64,000 bases of DNA from Dermacentor variabilis (lineage: Eukaryota; Arthropoda; Arachnida; Ixodida; Ixodidae): NCBI RefSeq assembly GCF_050947875.1, contig NC_134572.1, forward strand, positions 119,016,709 through 119,080,708, given 5' to 3'. This document shows, in pieces, positions 1-10,135 of the stretch. The translations under genes were made by a program, and so were the position numbers. The notes beneath the pieces are model-generated. The model ran no database searches and was not told where the DNA came from. It saw only the letters and a list, made by a program, of their open reading frames with translations. How positions within the stretch are numbered: position 1 is the stretch's first letter; each line of letters opens with the position of its first letter.

Positions 1-4
1 ACAC

Positions 5-78
<74 letters not shown>

Positions 79-245
79 GCACACACACACGACGCACACG
101 CACACACACAACACGCGCACCCGCACACAAACGCACACACACGCACACACACACGCACAGACACAACACACGCATACACACACACACAACACACGCAACA
201 CACACGCACACAACACACACGCGCGCGCACGCACATGCACGCACA
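1..245. repeat. (TA)n and degenerate (CA)n microsatellite
   Basis: A TA dinucleotide run (about 15-74) followed by CA-rich sequence interrupted by CG and AA. Confidence 0.95.
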
Positions 246-473
246 GGAATTTCGCACAGTGTCCCTGCTGCCATCTGCCGTACTTCACCTCAATTCACTA
301 GTGTAACTCGTAACTTTCCAGCTGTGTTATAACAGTGTTGTATTCGTGACCAAAATTCTGCTATAATGAAACAAAGATGTTACGACTAAGTGTCCTAAAT
401 AGACATTTTGATAAAAGGACGTAATGTCTCGGCGTTGCAAACAGAAAGTTGCTGAAATTCAGGCAGCCTTCTG

Positions 474-474
<1 letters not shown>

Positions 475-566
<92 letters not shown>
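475..566. repeat. (TA)n microsatellite
   Basis: About 45 uninterrupted TA units. Open frames reading Ile-Tyr repeats across it are artefacts. Confidence 0.95.
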
Positions 567-569
<3 letters not shown>

Positions 570-941
570 GTGAATACGCTGCCGATTGAATTACGCTGGT
601 GCACTGCGGTGAATCTCGACAGCTAACGAAAAAGGAAGTGTCCAAAATTGATGAACAAGTCATTTGTTTCCAATCGCTGTTAAATAGTACAAGACGAAGC
701 TACCTGCATATTTCTGTAAGGAATGGCACGTTTTCAATCGTTGCCTACGGCTGTGCGGTCATTGAAAAGGGCACCTGCTGAACGCCCATACTCACGTTGC
801 GGCTCGCTTTGTAGTTAATCATGTCTGAAAAGTTCCTGAAGGTTTTATAGTACTAAGCACACATATTTTGGGCGCTCACCAAACACCCTCAGTATATACC
901 GCCCATGGCAAGAAATACCAGGTGTTTCAACAAACACTTTC

Positions 942-1012
942 AAAATGGAACAATGGAACAAAATGGAACAATGGAATGGAACAATGAAACAAAATGGAAC
1001 AAAATGGAACTT
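942..1012. repeat. Short AATGGAAC-type tandem repeat
   Basis: Eight to ten imperfect copies of AATGGAACA-like units lying just left of the fold-back element. Confidence 0.7.
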
Positions 1013-1029
1013 TCAAAATTTTTTAGGTA

Positions 1030-1630
1030 TTGGCTGTGGCAGATAGCACAGTTCCAGTTCATGAGCTGGTCTACTCGAAGAGGCAGACTAATATTGCTTG
1101 CACAAGAAATTGAAATCCCTAATAGACTAATTAAGAAAAATTAACTAATTCAGTTTTAACTAATTACCTTATGACGCACATTGCAATTTACAAGTTCTAG
1201 TCGGGGAGATCGCGAGATGGATTCATTTGGAGCGAATTCTCAGGATGACACCAGTTTCCAGATATTAATTCCCATACTTTGCAGAGAAATGCAACGGCGT
1301 TCCCACTACTTTTGCACTTCAATGCACAAAACGACGCTTTGTTAAGACAGTAGGTGGAGCAACGGTGCATTTTTACCGATAGATTGACGATGCGCATCTC
1401 ATAAATGGTGTCATTCACACAAATCTTTTCATATGGATATACCTTGCACTCTCACAAGCTAGAATTTGTAAATTGCAACATGTCCCAAAAAAGTAATCAG
1501 GTAAAAACTTAATTAGTGCATTTTCGTCATTCAGTATATTATGCATATCAGTTTTGTTGCATAAGTAATGTCCACCTCTTCGACTAGACCAGCTTATAGA
1601 GTAGGACTGTGCTCTCTGCCACAGGCAAGT
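1030..1630. mobile_element. Fold-back/MITE-like element, copy 1
   Basis: The left arm (about 1030-1206) and the right arm (about 1456-1630) are inverted relatives of one another: both contain GTGGCAGA-x-AGCACAGT, the CTGGTCTA-x-TCGAAGAGG block, AT-rich AATTA blocks and TTGCAATTTACAA. Arms of about 175 bp surround about 250 bp of unique core with no coding sequence. The same family recurs at 4367-5130. Length, inverted arms and lack of genes fit a non-autonomous fold-back element; the superfamily is unknown. Confidence 0.7.
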
Positions 1631-1884
1631 GTTCGCTGCAACACCCTGCATGTCGGGCAGTAATTATCCCGCGTGGAAGCTGAAGAAAGAAAAGGAATTA
1701 CTAGCGCTGGTGGCATGCAATGATTCCTCGCCAAAATAATAACACGATTTTAGTCTGTCGGCATTTTTTTTTTACTGGGGGTGCGCTCTGCTTTCCCGTA
1801 TAGCGCCGCGTAGCCTTAAGTGTCACTCAAGGTCCCGAAGTGCACTCCCGTAAGTGCACTTAACTTGCCCGCTTGACAGGGGTG

Positions 1885-2375
1885 TAACCTGGCAACAGCA
1901 CTGGAATCCATACAGGATCGTGCAGCAAGGTTCATTTACTCTGACTACGCTTACTACACTAGCGTCACTATACAACCTTCCAGTAACAGCCTTCCACTAA
2001 ACAACCTCTCTGAACCTTCCAGCCCTCGATGACCACCGCAAAACAGCAAGACTGTGTCTCTTTTACAAGTTTTATCACTCGCTGCTTCACCAGACCCACA
2101 TCACGCCTGCGCATCGCACTTCATCTCGTCATAGCCATTCAGAAGCTGCTTATCCCCATCCAGGTCGAACCACCGCTCATCTTCTCTTTATTCGTTCAAG
2201 CAGCGAAAGACTGGAGTCATCTACCTGCTGAAGCGGTGCACCACTCCTGGCATTCATAACTCAAGGCATTCATTGAAGATATGACCTAGATGGACTCACC
2301 TCTTATGTAAAACTCCAAATGGGGTATTTGAGCTATGAATGAATGAATGAATGAATGAATGAATGAATGAATTTT
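1885..2375 (+). pseudogene. Degenerate non-LTR retrotransposon, C-terminal RT tail with (GAAT)n end
   Basis: One frame reads LESIQDRAARFIYSDYA near 1900-1950; a shifted frame reads LNLPALDDHRKTARLCLFYK and then SFITRCF-like and AAKDWSHLPAEAV text. This order (RAARFI, then a basic R-x-x-R-L-x-LFYK block, then W-x-x-LP) is the conserved C-terminal tail of many CR1/L2/Jockey-like LINE RT proteins. The copy ends in a GAAT microsatellite (2334-2372), as LINE 3' ends often do. Several frameshifts; only the 3' few hundred bases remain. Confidence 0.65.
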
Positions 2376-2984
2376 GTACTGGGCAGGATTGTAATTAAGC
2401 TGCGATGATTGGTTTGAGGCGACGAGCCACTCTATGAGGAGGCGGGGACGTGAAGAGGGAATGCGGCGGAAAGAAATCCGGAAGCACTAGTGGTGAAGGA
2501 ACCTATCGGTTGGTTGCGTCAGTGACGACGCCATCCCCCAGCTCAGTAGCGCGTGTAAGCCATGCCATCTGGGTTTGCGCGTCGCGTTACACTACACAAA
2601 TATGGCCTCGGATGGATCGAGCCACCCGCCATCGATCAGTGAAGAGTGACGCGCAGCACGGGAAGCTGCTTTCAGCCAAAGTACGAGAAAGTTCCACAGT
2701 GGTCAAGAGGCTTTCAAGAGAGTCGAGCAACTAGAACGTTCGCCTGCTTCAACAATCGATTTTCAATGGTTTCTGTGGAACCTTTAGAAGCAAATAGCTT
2801 TCTTCGTCTCATCAGACCGTTTTTTTATCTAACCGTTTCCTTTGGCCGATTCCGAAGTCAGTGCAGTCTAACACAGCCTCTCAAAGCCCTAGATAGCCAT
2901 CACGAGGTACAAATGTGAGAAACCGGCACACTACGTATACGCCTAGCCGTTTCGAAGAGTTACTTTGGCATGGTAGGAGCATGC
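2376..2984. other. Unassigned sequence
   Basis: No coding, RNA or repeat structure was recognised. Short open frames here lack family features. Confidence 0.4.
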
Positions 2985-2989
2985 GTGTG

Positions 2990-3055
2990 ACCGTCGACTA
3001 ATGGTTAGGGCATCGTGCTGCTGTGCTGGAAGACAGGTTTGATCCCACTAACTTT
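2990..3055 (+). repeat. tRNA-like SINE head fragment
   Basis: TGGTTAGGGCATC resembles a Pol III A box, and GGTTTGATCCC about 30 bases later a B box. Spacing fits a tRNA-derived head, but no cloverleaf with paired acceptor arms is visible, so a SINE relic is preferred over a tRNA gene. Confidence 0.4.
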
Positions 3056-3391
3056 CACGCATTTCTTTACAGCATTATAGGAGGACTTCACTTAATTAGA
3101 AAGGTATCTACCAAAAAAAAGAGAAAGAAAGAAACTGGAGGTGTGTTGAGCGCGTCAAAATCTGTACTCAATAGCAGGTTTTTAATGGATTCGAAGAGTA
3201 GAAAAGTGGCTCGAATATAGCGAAATAGCTTTTTGGAAACTGTCGGCTATTCCATGGCATTGAGTATCATCATCAATAGTTTCTGCACAAGTTTCTTCCT
3301 GTTTTTCCTTAATTTTTTTTTCTACATGTTTTTTTTTCTGACCAATTGCCTGCACAATGTTTTTTTTTTCCTTCTTGACTTTTCCTTGCAG

Positions 3392-3510
3392 GCAGAAACT
3401 CAATCCGAACATCTGCGGCTGTCACCAAGTACGCGAAGGCTTGCGCCATGGTCGGGTTGGGAAGAGGCGTCAAGGTCGTCGATGCGCATTCAGAGTTTCT
3501 CAATGACGCA
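3392..3510 (+). CDS. IAH1: IAH1-like SGNH/GDSL esterase, penultimate exon
   Basis: A 119-nt coding exon with a pyrimidine-rich acceptor ending TTGCAG and a consensus donor GTAAGT. It enters in phase 1 (first two bases GC complete a codon) and leaves in phase 0. It reads RNSIRTSAAVTKYAKACAMV then a stretch ending VKVVDAHSEFLNDA. From memory of the family this matches the C-terminal third of isoamyl acetate-hydrolyzing esterase 1 homologues (SGNH hydrolases that cleave short-chain esters), where a YA-x-AC helix is followed by a V-x-V-D strand. The phase 0 end joins exactly to the exon at 5395. Exons carrying the catalytic GDS and GxND blocks are not seen and presumably lie upstream of the window. 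The alternative acceptor at 3395 would change the frame and is less likely. Confidence 0.72.
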
Positions 3511-4366
3511 GTAAGTGACGTCACATCTCGCCCTGCACTCGTCAACTTTCAGTGGTACGAATCCGTCGATCTCCTTCAGAAGGTGCACCTTTTGTGCGGG
3601 CGGAAACTATGAGAAAGATTGTTTCGGCGTTCTGACGATGGCGCCGAAAGTCTGGCCGACAAAGACGTGGATTTATGCCACGCGAAATTTGACGGCGAAC
3701 GACTCAGTTGTTTAGCCCTTTAAGTGGTAGCTCAACGATATTGCTGACCTTACAAAAATATCTGCAAACACTATACAAAACCGACTATTAATCTGTGTCT
3801 TTAAACTTACCTTAATTTATGTATCTGCTCAACAGTGGTAGTCACAAAAACGTCAACCGTGAGCAGCAGTAGATGTTTCGGTGACAAAACTCGAAGACCT
3901 CGTCGGTATCGTCTTAGCGGACGTGGTGGTCATATTATCGCTAATGCGAAAAATTTTTTCCATTGTTTAAGAAAGCTATTATCTTTTTCTGCACTGAAGT
4001 GCACCTCAAGAACACACATTTACCTTGTCAAAGCAAGTACCAAACACCACTCTTGGACCATACATTTGCCTCTAACCAGCTGGTCAACAATGTTTTCGAC
4101 CCCCTGTATCTCACTTAGTTTGCAGAGAAACCTTTTCATATTTCATTTGGTTGTATTTGAATAATATCAAGATGAAATGAAGCAATAAAAACATTCTAGG
4201 TCAGGCCTTTCTCATCTTGCCAGTAAAGGGTTATCCGAAGGAGGTTAACATGGCGCTACACGCAACACTATGGATTTTCAATTTTTTGATCGCAACAGAC
4301 GCATACACCCTATGATATATTATGCGGGATTTTCTTTTTTGGTACACCGAACTTTCTTTATATCAC
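3511..4366. other. Intron sequence of the IAH1-like gene
   Basis: Lies between the two esterase exons. No conserved coding or repeat signal was recognised before the fold-back element at 4367. Confidence 0.5.
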
Positions 4367-5130
4367 CTGTGGTAGGATAGCACAATCCTAATTGTTGAAC
4401 TGGATTGCTCGAAGAGCCGGATATTACTTACAATAAGAATCAAAACGCGTAGTTGACTAATTAACAGACTTTCATTGAATAACTTTTCACCAGTTACTTT
4501 ACGGTACATATTGCAATTTACTAATTGTATCTGGTGAGCCTACAAAGCATACCGACTTGAACGAGTCCTAAGGATCGCACCGGTTTTGAGATGTGCAGTG
4601 AAAAAAATCTACTGTTGTTCCACTTACCTCTTTAACAAAACGTCGTTTATAACTGCCGTGGTTGCTCAGTGGCTATGGTGTTGGGCTGCTGAGCACGAGG
4701 TCGCGGGATCGAATCCCGGCCACAGCGGCCGCATTTCTATGGGGGCGAAATACGAAAACACCCGTGTACTTAGATTTAGGTGCACTTTAAAGAACCCCAG
4801 GTGGTCAAAATTTCCGGAGTCCTCCACTACGGCGTGCCTCATAATCAGAAAGTGGTTTTGGAGCGTAAAACCCCGTAATTTAAAACGTCGTTTTCTGCAT
4901 TGTACCACGAATGTGACTGGAACGCCAATCTAAGTATTTCGTCGCCTGCTCTTGGAATGAATATCCAGAAACTGGTGTCATCCTGAGAATTCGTTCCAAG
5001 TGGATACGCTTTGCGAACGCACCGGCTTCAATGCGTAAATTGCAGTATATGTACCGTAAAAAATTAATTAATTTAACGCACACGCACATGGTATGTTCAT
5101 ACTTATGTGAAGACATGCCCTCTTATTCAA
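4367..5130. mobile_element. Fold-back/MITE-like element, copy 2, split by a SINE
   Basis: Same family as 1030-1630: GATAGCACAAT, GCTCGAAGAGCC, AATTA-rich blocks and CATATTGCAATTTAC on the left (4367-4545), with a more diverged inverted counterpart at 5030-5120. The segment 4960-5005 matches the inverse of copy 1 at 1230-1265 (ATTCTCAGGATGACACCAGT). The core is interrupted at 4654-4881 by a SINE that made its own target duplication. Confidence 0.6.
4654..4881 (+). mobile_element. Ruka-like tRNA-derived SINE, full length, with target duplication
   Basis: The head carries a Pol III A box (TTGCTCAGTGG) and B box (GGATCGAATCC). The body has the conserved GGCCGCATTTC, TTAGATTTAGGTGCAC and CTACGGCGTGCCTCATAATC blocks and ends ACCCCGTAATT. 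A perfect 12-bp direct repeat, AAAACGTCGTTT, flanks it at 4637-4648 and 4882-4893. This matches the ixodid SINE family described as Ruka (identification from memory of family features). It lies in the esterase intron. Confidence 0.9.
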
Positions 5131-5394
5131 TTGCAACTTGTTCGGTAGTGTACATATATAAGCTAAGTCCTACCAAATATTACTACTTACAAAATTTCAA
5201 AATTTTATTAAGCGCATTTTCTAGGCCGCCCTTTCCTACATACCAACATCAATGGCTCTGGGGAATGGTCCTGTGCGTGCAATAAAAAATAATTGTTTTA
5301 ATAAACCGCATTAATAATTCAGCGTACCACGTCAGTCTTCGTCGACTGTACTTGTATGCCTTACGTTTCATCGTCCTGCGCATGGCCTCGTCAG

Positions 5395-5598
5395 CACTGG
5401 AGCCGGCTGCTGTCCGACGGCGTCAACCTGTCGCCGGCCGGCTCGCACAAGCTCACCGCTGTGCTCCTTCCCGTTCTCAGGGAAGTGGTTGGCGACGCGC
5501 CCCGGCTGTTCCCGGACTTCTACGACCTCGATCCCGACAAACCGGAGGACGCGATCTCGGCTTGGGCGTCCGAGACTTGTGGTTGCGCGCGTCTATAG
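5395..5598 (+). CDS. IAH1: IAH1-like SGNH/GDSL esterase, terminal exon with stop
   Basis: Last coding exon, entering in phase 0 after a CAG acceptor and ending with TAG at 5596-5598. It reads HWSRLLSDGVNLSPAGSHKL and then a C-terminal tail containing LFPDFYDLDPDKPE. The block (L)SDG-x-x-LSP-x-G is the C-terminal catalytic block V of IAH1/GDSL esterases, whose signature is D-x-x-H. Here the fourth position is AAC (Asn), not His, so the charge-relay His appears to be missing although the rest of the block and the downstream tail are open and conserved. A His three residues after SPAG is out of register. Either a catalytically altered paralogue or an early pseudogene; no frameshift or stop supports decay in these two exons. 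The intron before it (3511-5394) carries a fold-back element and a SINE. Confidence 0.75.
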   Translation, partial: HWSRLLSDGVNLSPAGSHKLTAVLLPVLREVVGDAPRLFPDFYDLDPDKPEDAISAWASETCGCARL

Positions 5599-5681
5599 AC
5601 CGCACGCTTGACAAATTCGCGTTCCGAAGTTCATCGACGTCTTCGTTATTGTTAATCAATCAGTATTTATAAATTATATTT

Positions 5682-5687
5682 ATTAAA
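5682..5687 (+). promoter_or_regulatory. Candidate poly(A) signal of the IAH1-like gene
   Basis: ATTAAA lies 84 bases after the stop codon of the terminal esterase exon, in an AT-rich stretch. It is the nearest poly(A)-signal variant; no AATAAA was noticed between the stop and this site. Confidence 0.4.
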
Positions 5688-5689
5688 AA

Positions 5690-6708
5690 AACACGTTTTG
5701 TTTGTGTTTATCGAACACACGAGGCCGCGCATTGTAATTGAGTTGCTCTACATCACGCGGGAGTATTTCTAACTTCTTGCGAGTGTATTATATCCGGCAC
5801 TCGAGAAGAGGCAGGCGCTTAAGCGTTTAGCAGTGCGTAATCGCAACCCGAGCTGGGCGCCTCGTCAAAACACCCGCGAGGTGTCCCACAACTATGCGCA
5901 TTGAAAAAGTTTCGCTTCATCTCTGAGCTGCACCAAACTACACGCGAACTTCTCGTTAAAGCTATTTTATTAATGTGAGATCATTATGTGTCCCATGAAG
6001 CAGAAAGGCCGGCGTTGCAGACAAACAGTGGTACCGCAAGCATCATAATCACTGACGTCATCGCCGTCTTGTATGACGTCAGCAGTGATACAAAATTAGA
6101 GCAAGTTAAAGGTAAGGTGACTTGAGGTGGAGTAAAGTAAATGAAGGTGAATTAAAGTGGATTAAGGTAAAGTTGTAAAAGACACGTGACACTGTATGAC
6201 GTAACGTATCATGGACGTCACCAATTAAGTCGCAATGCTTTCGCATTCAGATCCCGTAAGGATACTTGAGTGGCTGTAAATTTTGATTAAATTTTTGGTC
6301 ATTATTTCAGGAGACGCAGTTGTTGATGACATACATGTGCTGGCATAGCACATAAACATATATCCGTGCAGCTCGTGTCCAAAAAAATGTTTACGGAACA
6401 CGGGATCGTCGAAAAATTTGGATTCTTGCCGCCGCAGCGTGGGCACGCTAACCCGAATTAAAACCTTCAATCTTTAGTAGTTTTCGTGAGGTGGTGCGGT
6501 TATTCATTATAATTTAGAAGTCTCATGCCTTTAACAGAGCAGAAATTCACATTTGTCGTGGGACCCGTGTCGCGTGAATTTTTGCAGCCGAACGCACTGT
6601 TTAAAGTATAGCCCCTCACAAAGCAACCTTATGGGAATAATCCACTGGCTTCTCAGGGTGGAGCTGGCAAATAAACGATGATATGATGACTGCTCATAAT
6701 TAGCGCAT
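5690..6708. other. Intergenic sequence between the esterase and a Penelope-like insertion
   Basis: No gene was recognised. Two TGACGTCA-type sites near 6053-6080 and tandem AGGTGAATTAAAGTGG-like words near 6110-6170 are the only visible structure. Confidence 0.4.
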
Positions 6709-7420
6709 ATATCGAACTGTATTAAAGTGGATAGTTGGGCAAGTTGGTATATATACATTCATAATGGCAACAGTGCGATCAAAACGACGACGAAGTGAAA
6801 GGACACAGGACGAGCGCTGACTCACAACTAAGTTGTTTACTGAAACACACATCAGGAACGCAAGCGACACGGGCGATCACATGGTCAATCGAGGAACGCA
6901 CAACCGGGTCACGTGGTTACAAGGCATCTGTTATCGTATCGAGCTATCTAGGTAAATTAATTCCTTCTGGGAAAGCGCGATCGAAGGCTGGCTAATGCAC
7001 CACCTGCCCATTCGCTCAATGCGGGCTGCTTCCACGACTAATGTGGTGGATGCATCAGTGTTCTTAAACAAAATTTTTCGCTTTTTGAGCAGAGGCTTAC
7101 ACTTACATTGCCGGCAATGGGCAGACACATGAGCAAAGCAGGTCACATTGACCGAAAGGGCGCGTGGTGCATTAGCCGGCCTTCGATCGCGCTTTCTCAG
7201 CAGGTCTTTATTTACCTAGATAGCTCGATACGATAACAGATGCCCTGTATCCACGTGACATGGTTGTGCGTTCCTCGACGGCCATGTGATCGCCCGTGTC
7301 GCTTATATTCCTGATGTGTGTTTCAGTAAACTTAGTTGTGAGTCAGCGCTCGTCCTATGTCCTTTCACTCCGTCGTCGTTTTGATCGCGCGGTTACCATT
7401 ATGAAAATATCGAACTGTAT
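6709..7420. mobile_element. Penelope-like element fragment with inverted arms and 14-bp target duplication
   Basis: ATATCGAACTGTAT occurs at 6709-6722 and again, same orientation, at 7407-7420, bracketing an inverted repeat (6760-7003 against 7164-7404, roughly 240-bp arms). On the minus strand the centre reads SAHCRQCKCKPLLKK, then VVEAARIERMGRWC and SQPSIAL: the C-terminal part of the GIY-YIG endonuclease domain of Penelope-like elements (AHC-x-x-C motif, then VS-x-PS-x-AL). The arms contain the CTGTGTCCTTTCA-type tail seen in tick copies. 5'-truncated, with an inverted duplicate of its 3' end, a configuration common in this class. Confidence 0.75.
6991..7146 (-). pseudogene. Penelope-like GIY-YIG endonuclease C-terminus
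   Basis: Minus-strand open frame beginning MTCFAHVSAHCRQCKCKPLL and ending with CISQPSIALSQKELIYL. It retains the zinc-binding-like HCRQCKC cluster and the conserved C-terminal PSIAL block but lacks the GIY-YIG core itself, which was lost by 5' truncation. Non-functional on its own. Confidence 0.65.
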
Positions 7421-7554
7421 AGTTATCTGGGATTGGCTGAGTAATAGTAAAACTGCATCGCAGCAGATGCGCCTAGAATGCGACTACTTACGCTTGTTGT
7501 TACGGACAATACTTGGTACATTTTGTATCATCATGCATCTGTGGTTGACAAGTT

Positions 7555-7558
<4 letters not shown>

Positions 7559-7635
<77 letters not shown>
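7559..7635. repeat. (AT)n microsatellite
   Basis: About 38 uninterrupted AT units. Confidence 0.95.
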
Positions 7636-7637
<2 letters not shown>

Positions 7638-8640
7638 CTTCAGAGGGCCTGTTTGTTTGCAGACTGCTTGAAGTTGTGTTTAAACTCTAAAAGTGAGCTA
7701 TGCACAGGATTTCGTCATTAAGCTTTCGTATATTGACGCTCGCTGCGTTTTGTGATTATTTTTCTGAATATCGGTAAGAGTTGCTGATTTCTTCGTAGGC
7801 TTCCCCGATACTAACCTGCAGCGGATGTTCAAGCACATCTAGCTGTGATCGCGGAGGGGTTCCTAAAAGCGAAATCCTGTGAAACCTCGCCGATTCCACT
7901 ATAGAGGGACAAACGACGTAGCTCCGTGAATTCTTGTATTTACATTGGAAAATTCTCGCGAAGTGAAGCCACTATGCTGTTTACGCTTTTTCCATAAAGC
8001 ACCGTCGCCGCTTATGTCCTTTATCGTATAAGTTTTTTAAAGATTAGACGCTGGTTTTGCATCGAAAACGTTCCGTTGTATTGCAAACTGGAGCTTTTTC
8101 GTTGCATTCCTAGAAAAAAAGAAAGCTATGAGATAGATGGAGCACCTCAGAATAATCGGACAGGAGAAAAGGGTGCTGACTCACTTTGTTCGTATATATC
8201 AAATAATGATATACTACGACGACGCTGCGAACATTCCGTAGAATTGACGCGTATGCTAGTCCGTCCTATTCTTCGTTTAAGCGTTTTTTTTTTGTTTTCG
8301 CTCTGTTTCGACAACTATTACGTAATACAGGAGCACAGCCTTTTTAGGCTAGTTTGTTCATGATACAGTTATTGTAATCATAAAGCCTAGACGACACGTC
8401 ACCTAAGAGTCACCTTGTCCGCGTCACCCAAGCGCTGTGCTCCCCAAAGCAGGTCATACAAGCTCCCCGAACTTTCATTGCGTCTACATGCACTTTTTGG
8501 GCTTATAACCAAGCGCGAGCACATACTTGCGCATATCATAGCGAGCCCTCCTTGCTCTCACCGGTTAAGTATCGCTTCATTTTTCAATCGGTTCTCAAAA
8601 ATCCAAATCTTCTACAACCTTCGTTTCCCACGTTTAATGC
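7636..8640. other. Unassigned intergenic sequence
   Basis: No coding or repeat structure was recognised. Confidence 0.4.
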
Positions 8641-8650
8641 ATTACATTCG

Positions 8651-8725
8651 CTGCCGCGACTCAGTGGCTCTGACGTTCTGCATGCTAAACAGGAGGTCGC
8701 GGGTTCGATTCCTCACCGCGGTGGT
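8651..8725 (+). repeat. SINE head (tRNA-like), plus strand
   Basis: GCGACTCAGTGGCTCTG (A-box region) and GGTTCGATTCC (B box) followed by CACCGCGGTGG. Only the tRNA-like head of the Ruka-like SINE is clear; the body after 8725 has diverged. Confidence 0.6.
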
Positions 8726-8799
8726 CACAATCGGATAGGGACGTAATGCACAAAGCTCGCGTATACCGCGCTTTCGTTCGCGCTGAGGAACCATAGGAG

Positions 8800-9008
8800 C
8801 TGAAAAATTAGGAGACCGGCACCACGGTGTGCCTATGCACGGGCCCAGTGCGCCGGATGCGTGCCCCCAGTGCAAAGGACACGTGCGTTTTCTTTTTTTT
8901 CTTTTTGCACTTCGCCTCCATCGAAATGCGAACACCACGGCCAGAATGTGATCACGCGACCTCATGCTTAGCAGCTCAATGCTATGGCGGCTAAGCCACC
9001 GCGGTGGG
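8800..9008 (-). mobile_element. Ruka-like SINE, minus strand
   Basis: Read on the minus strand from 9008: CCACCGCGGTGGCTTAG, a decayed B box (GTGATCACATTC), GCATTTCGATGGAGGCGAA, then a 3' body containing GGGGCACGC. An A-rich insertion interrupts the middle. Faces the head at 8651. Confidence 0.65.
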
Positions 9009-9552
9009 TAATGAAGAACGAACGTCTTATTTCCTGTAGTTAACCGGATTTCTCCATTCGCTCTATTATCTGCAGACACATGTTCAGCCTTTTGAAGTCA
9101 AGCATGAAGTTCTTCAAACGGTCTGCTTCTTTCCCTACAGCAAAAGAAACAAGCCACGTGTCAAGGTCAGGCACATTCATGCCCCGCTCGGTCAGCTGTA
9201 TAATAGCTCCTTTTACTCGCATCAAGGGTATCTAGTCAGACAAGCCAGCATATGTTTTGCGTGGGATGGATGGATGGATAGCGTGCAAATTTTATGTCTG
9301 CAGCAAAAGGGGCGCAGACCGTGTTCTAAGCAGATGGTCTTAGCTTCGCTGCACGAAACAGCTGCTTTTCTTTATAACGAAAAAAAAGAAAAGGAGTGAT
9401 GATCTAGGGTTGCCTAGTGCCGCACGTATCGTTCGTTCTATTGCTTCCGATGGATACTCGCATGGCGCCTCTGCGCTTAGATACGAAGGACTGACCCACA
9501 CACCCGAGTCCGCATCCCACATGTGACGTAGAAATCATCCTAGCACTCGTAG
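9009..9552. other. Unassigned sequence with a short GGAT repeat
   Basis: A GGATGGATGGAT run at 9264-9279 is the only repeat; otherwise nothing was recognised. Confidence 0.4.
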
Positions 9553-9553
9553 G

Positions 9554-9667
9554 ATGCGAAACGAGGCATCGAAATTTGCTTACCAAGTCCCCCTGCGCAA
9601 ACAATCGGGGCGACGGCACGGCGCCTTTCGAGTCCTTTGGTTCGTTTCAGTGTGTGCCGCGAGTTCG
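9554..9667 (+). CDS. Weak candidate signal-peptide exon for the protease
   Basis: An ATG-initiated open frame with a basic N-terminal part followed by a hydrophobic run (AFRVLWFVSVCAASS) ends in phase 0 at a GTGAGT donor. The next candidate exon (14125) begins in phase 0, so the two would join in frame and place small residues at a plausible signal-peptidase site. The n-region of about 26 residues is long for a signal peptide, and no promoter or start context was established. A one-in-three phase match is weak evidence; treat as a lead only. Confidence 0.15.
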
Positions 9668-9959
9668 GTGAGTCATTGCCGATGTACTTTCTATCTAGAC
9701 CTCTTTTCCACACCCCGCAGCATTTTTTGTTTGCCTACAGTGGAAGCGCCAAGCTGCTTGAATATTCGGGTTAAAGATTCTGGCAGACGTTTCTAATGCT
9801 CACGCTATCAGCGCGAAGAAACGTAACACTAAGAGAGAGCTTAATCTGAAATCGCTCATCATTCACGTCACTGACAACATTCTTTAAGAAAATACATGGT
9901 AGTCTTCCCCCCGCCTATGCGAAATTGCTTCGTGTCATTTTCAAGGGTGACCCGAGCGG

Positions 9960-10135
9960 TGACCCGATGGGTGCGAAATGAAAAAAAAAAGAACAAAGAA
10001 GAAAAACAAAATAAAACGCTCGTGTAATTGGATTTAGGTGTGCGTTAAAGAACACCAGGTGGTCAAAATTAATGAGGAGTCGAGCAGTGTCACACACTCA
10101 TATCGTGGTTTTCACACGTAAAACCTCAGAATCCA
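9960..10135 (+). mobile_element. Ruka-like SINE, 3' body only
   Basis: Carries GATTTAGGTGTGCGTTAAAG, ACACCAGGTGGTCAAAATT and GTGGTTTTCACACGTAAAACC, which are the 3' body blocks of the complete SINE at 4654. The tRNA-like head is missing and an A-rich stretch sits at the 5' side. Confidence 0.75.

Noticed and set aside
361..663. Minus-strand open frames of 100 and 69 codons with long Ile-Tyr repeats
   Set aside because: They are read-through of the (TA)n run at 475-566. The same applies to 7296-7721 and 40638-40973.
4660..4735. tRNA gene call on the SINE heads (also 22318, 33279, 8651)
   Set aside because: A and B boxes are present but the acceptor arms do not pair and the SINE body follows directly.
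7296..7400. Hammerhead motif in the Penelope-like tail at CTGATGTG
   Set aside because: CTGATG is present but no GAAA with a stem II partner follows, unlike at 40773.
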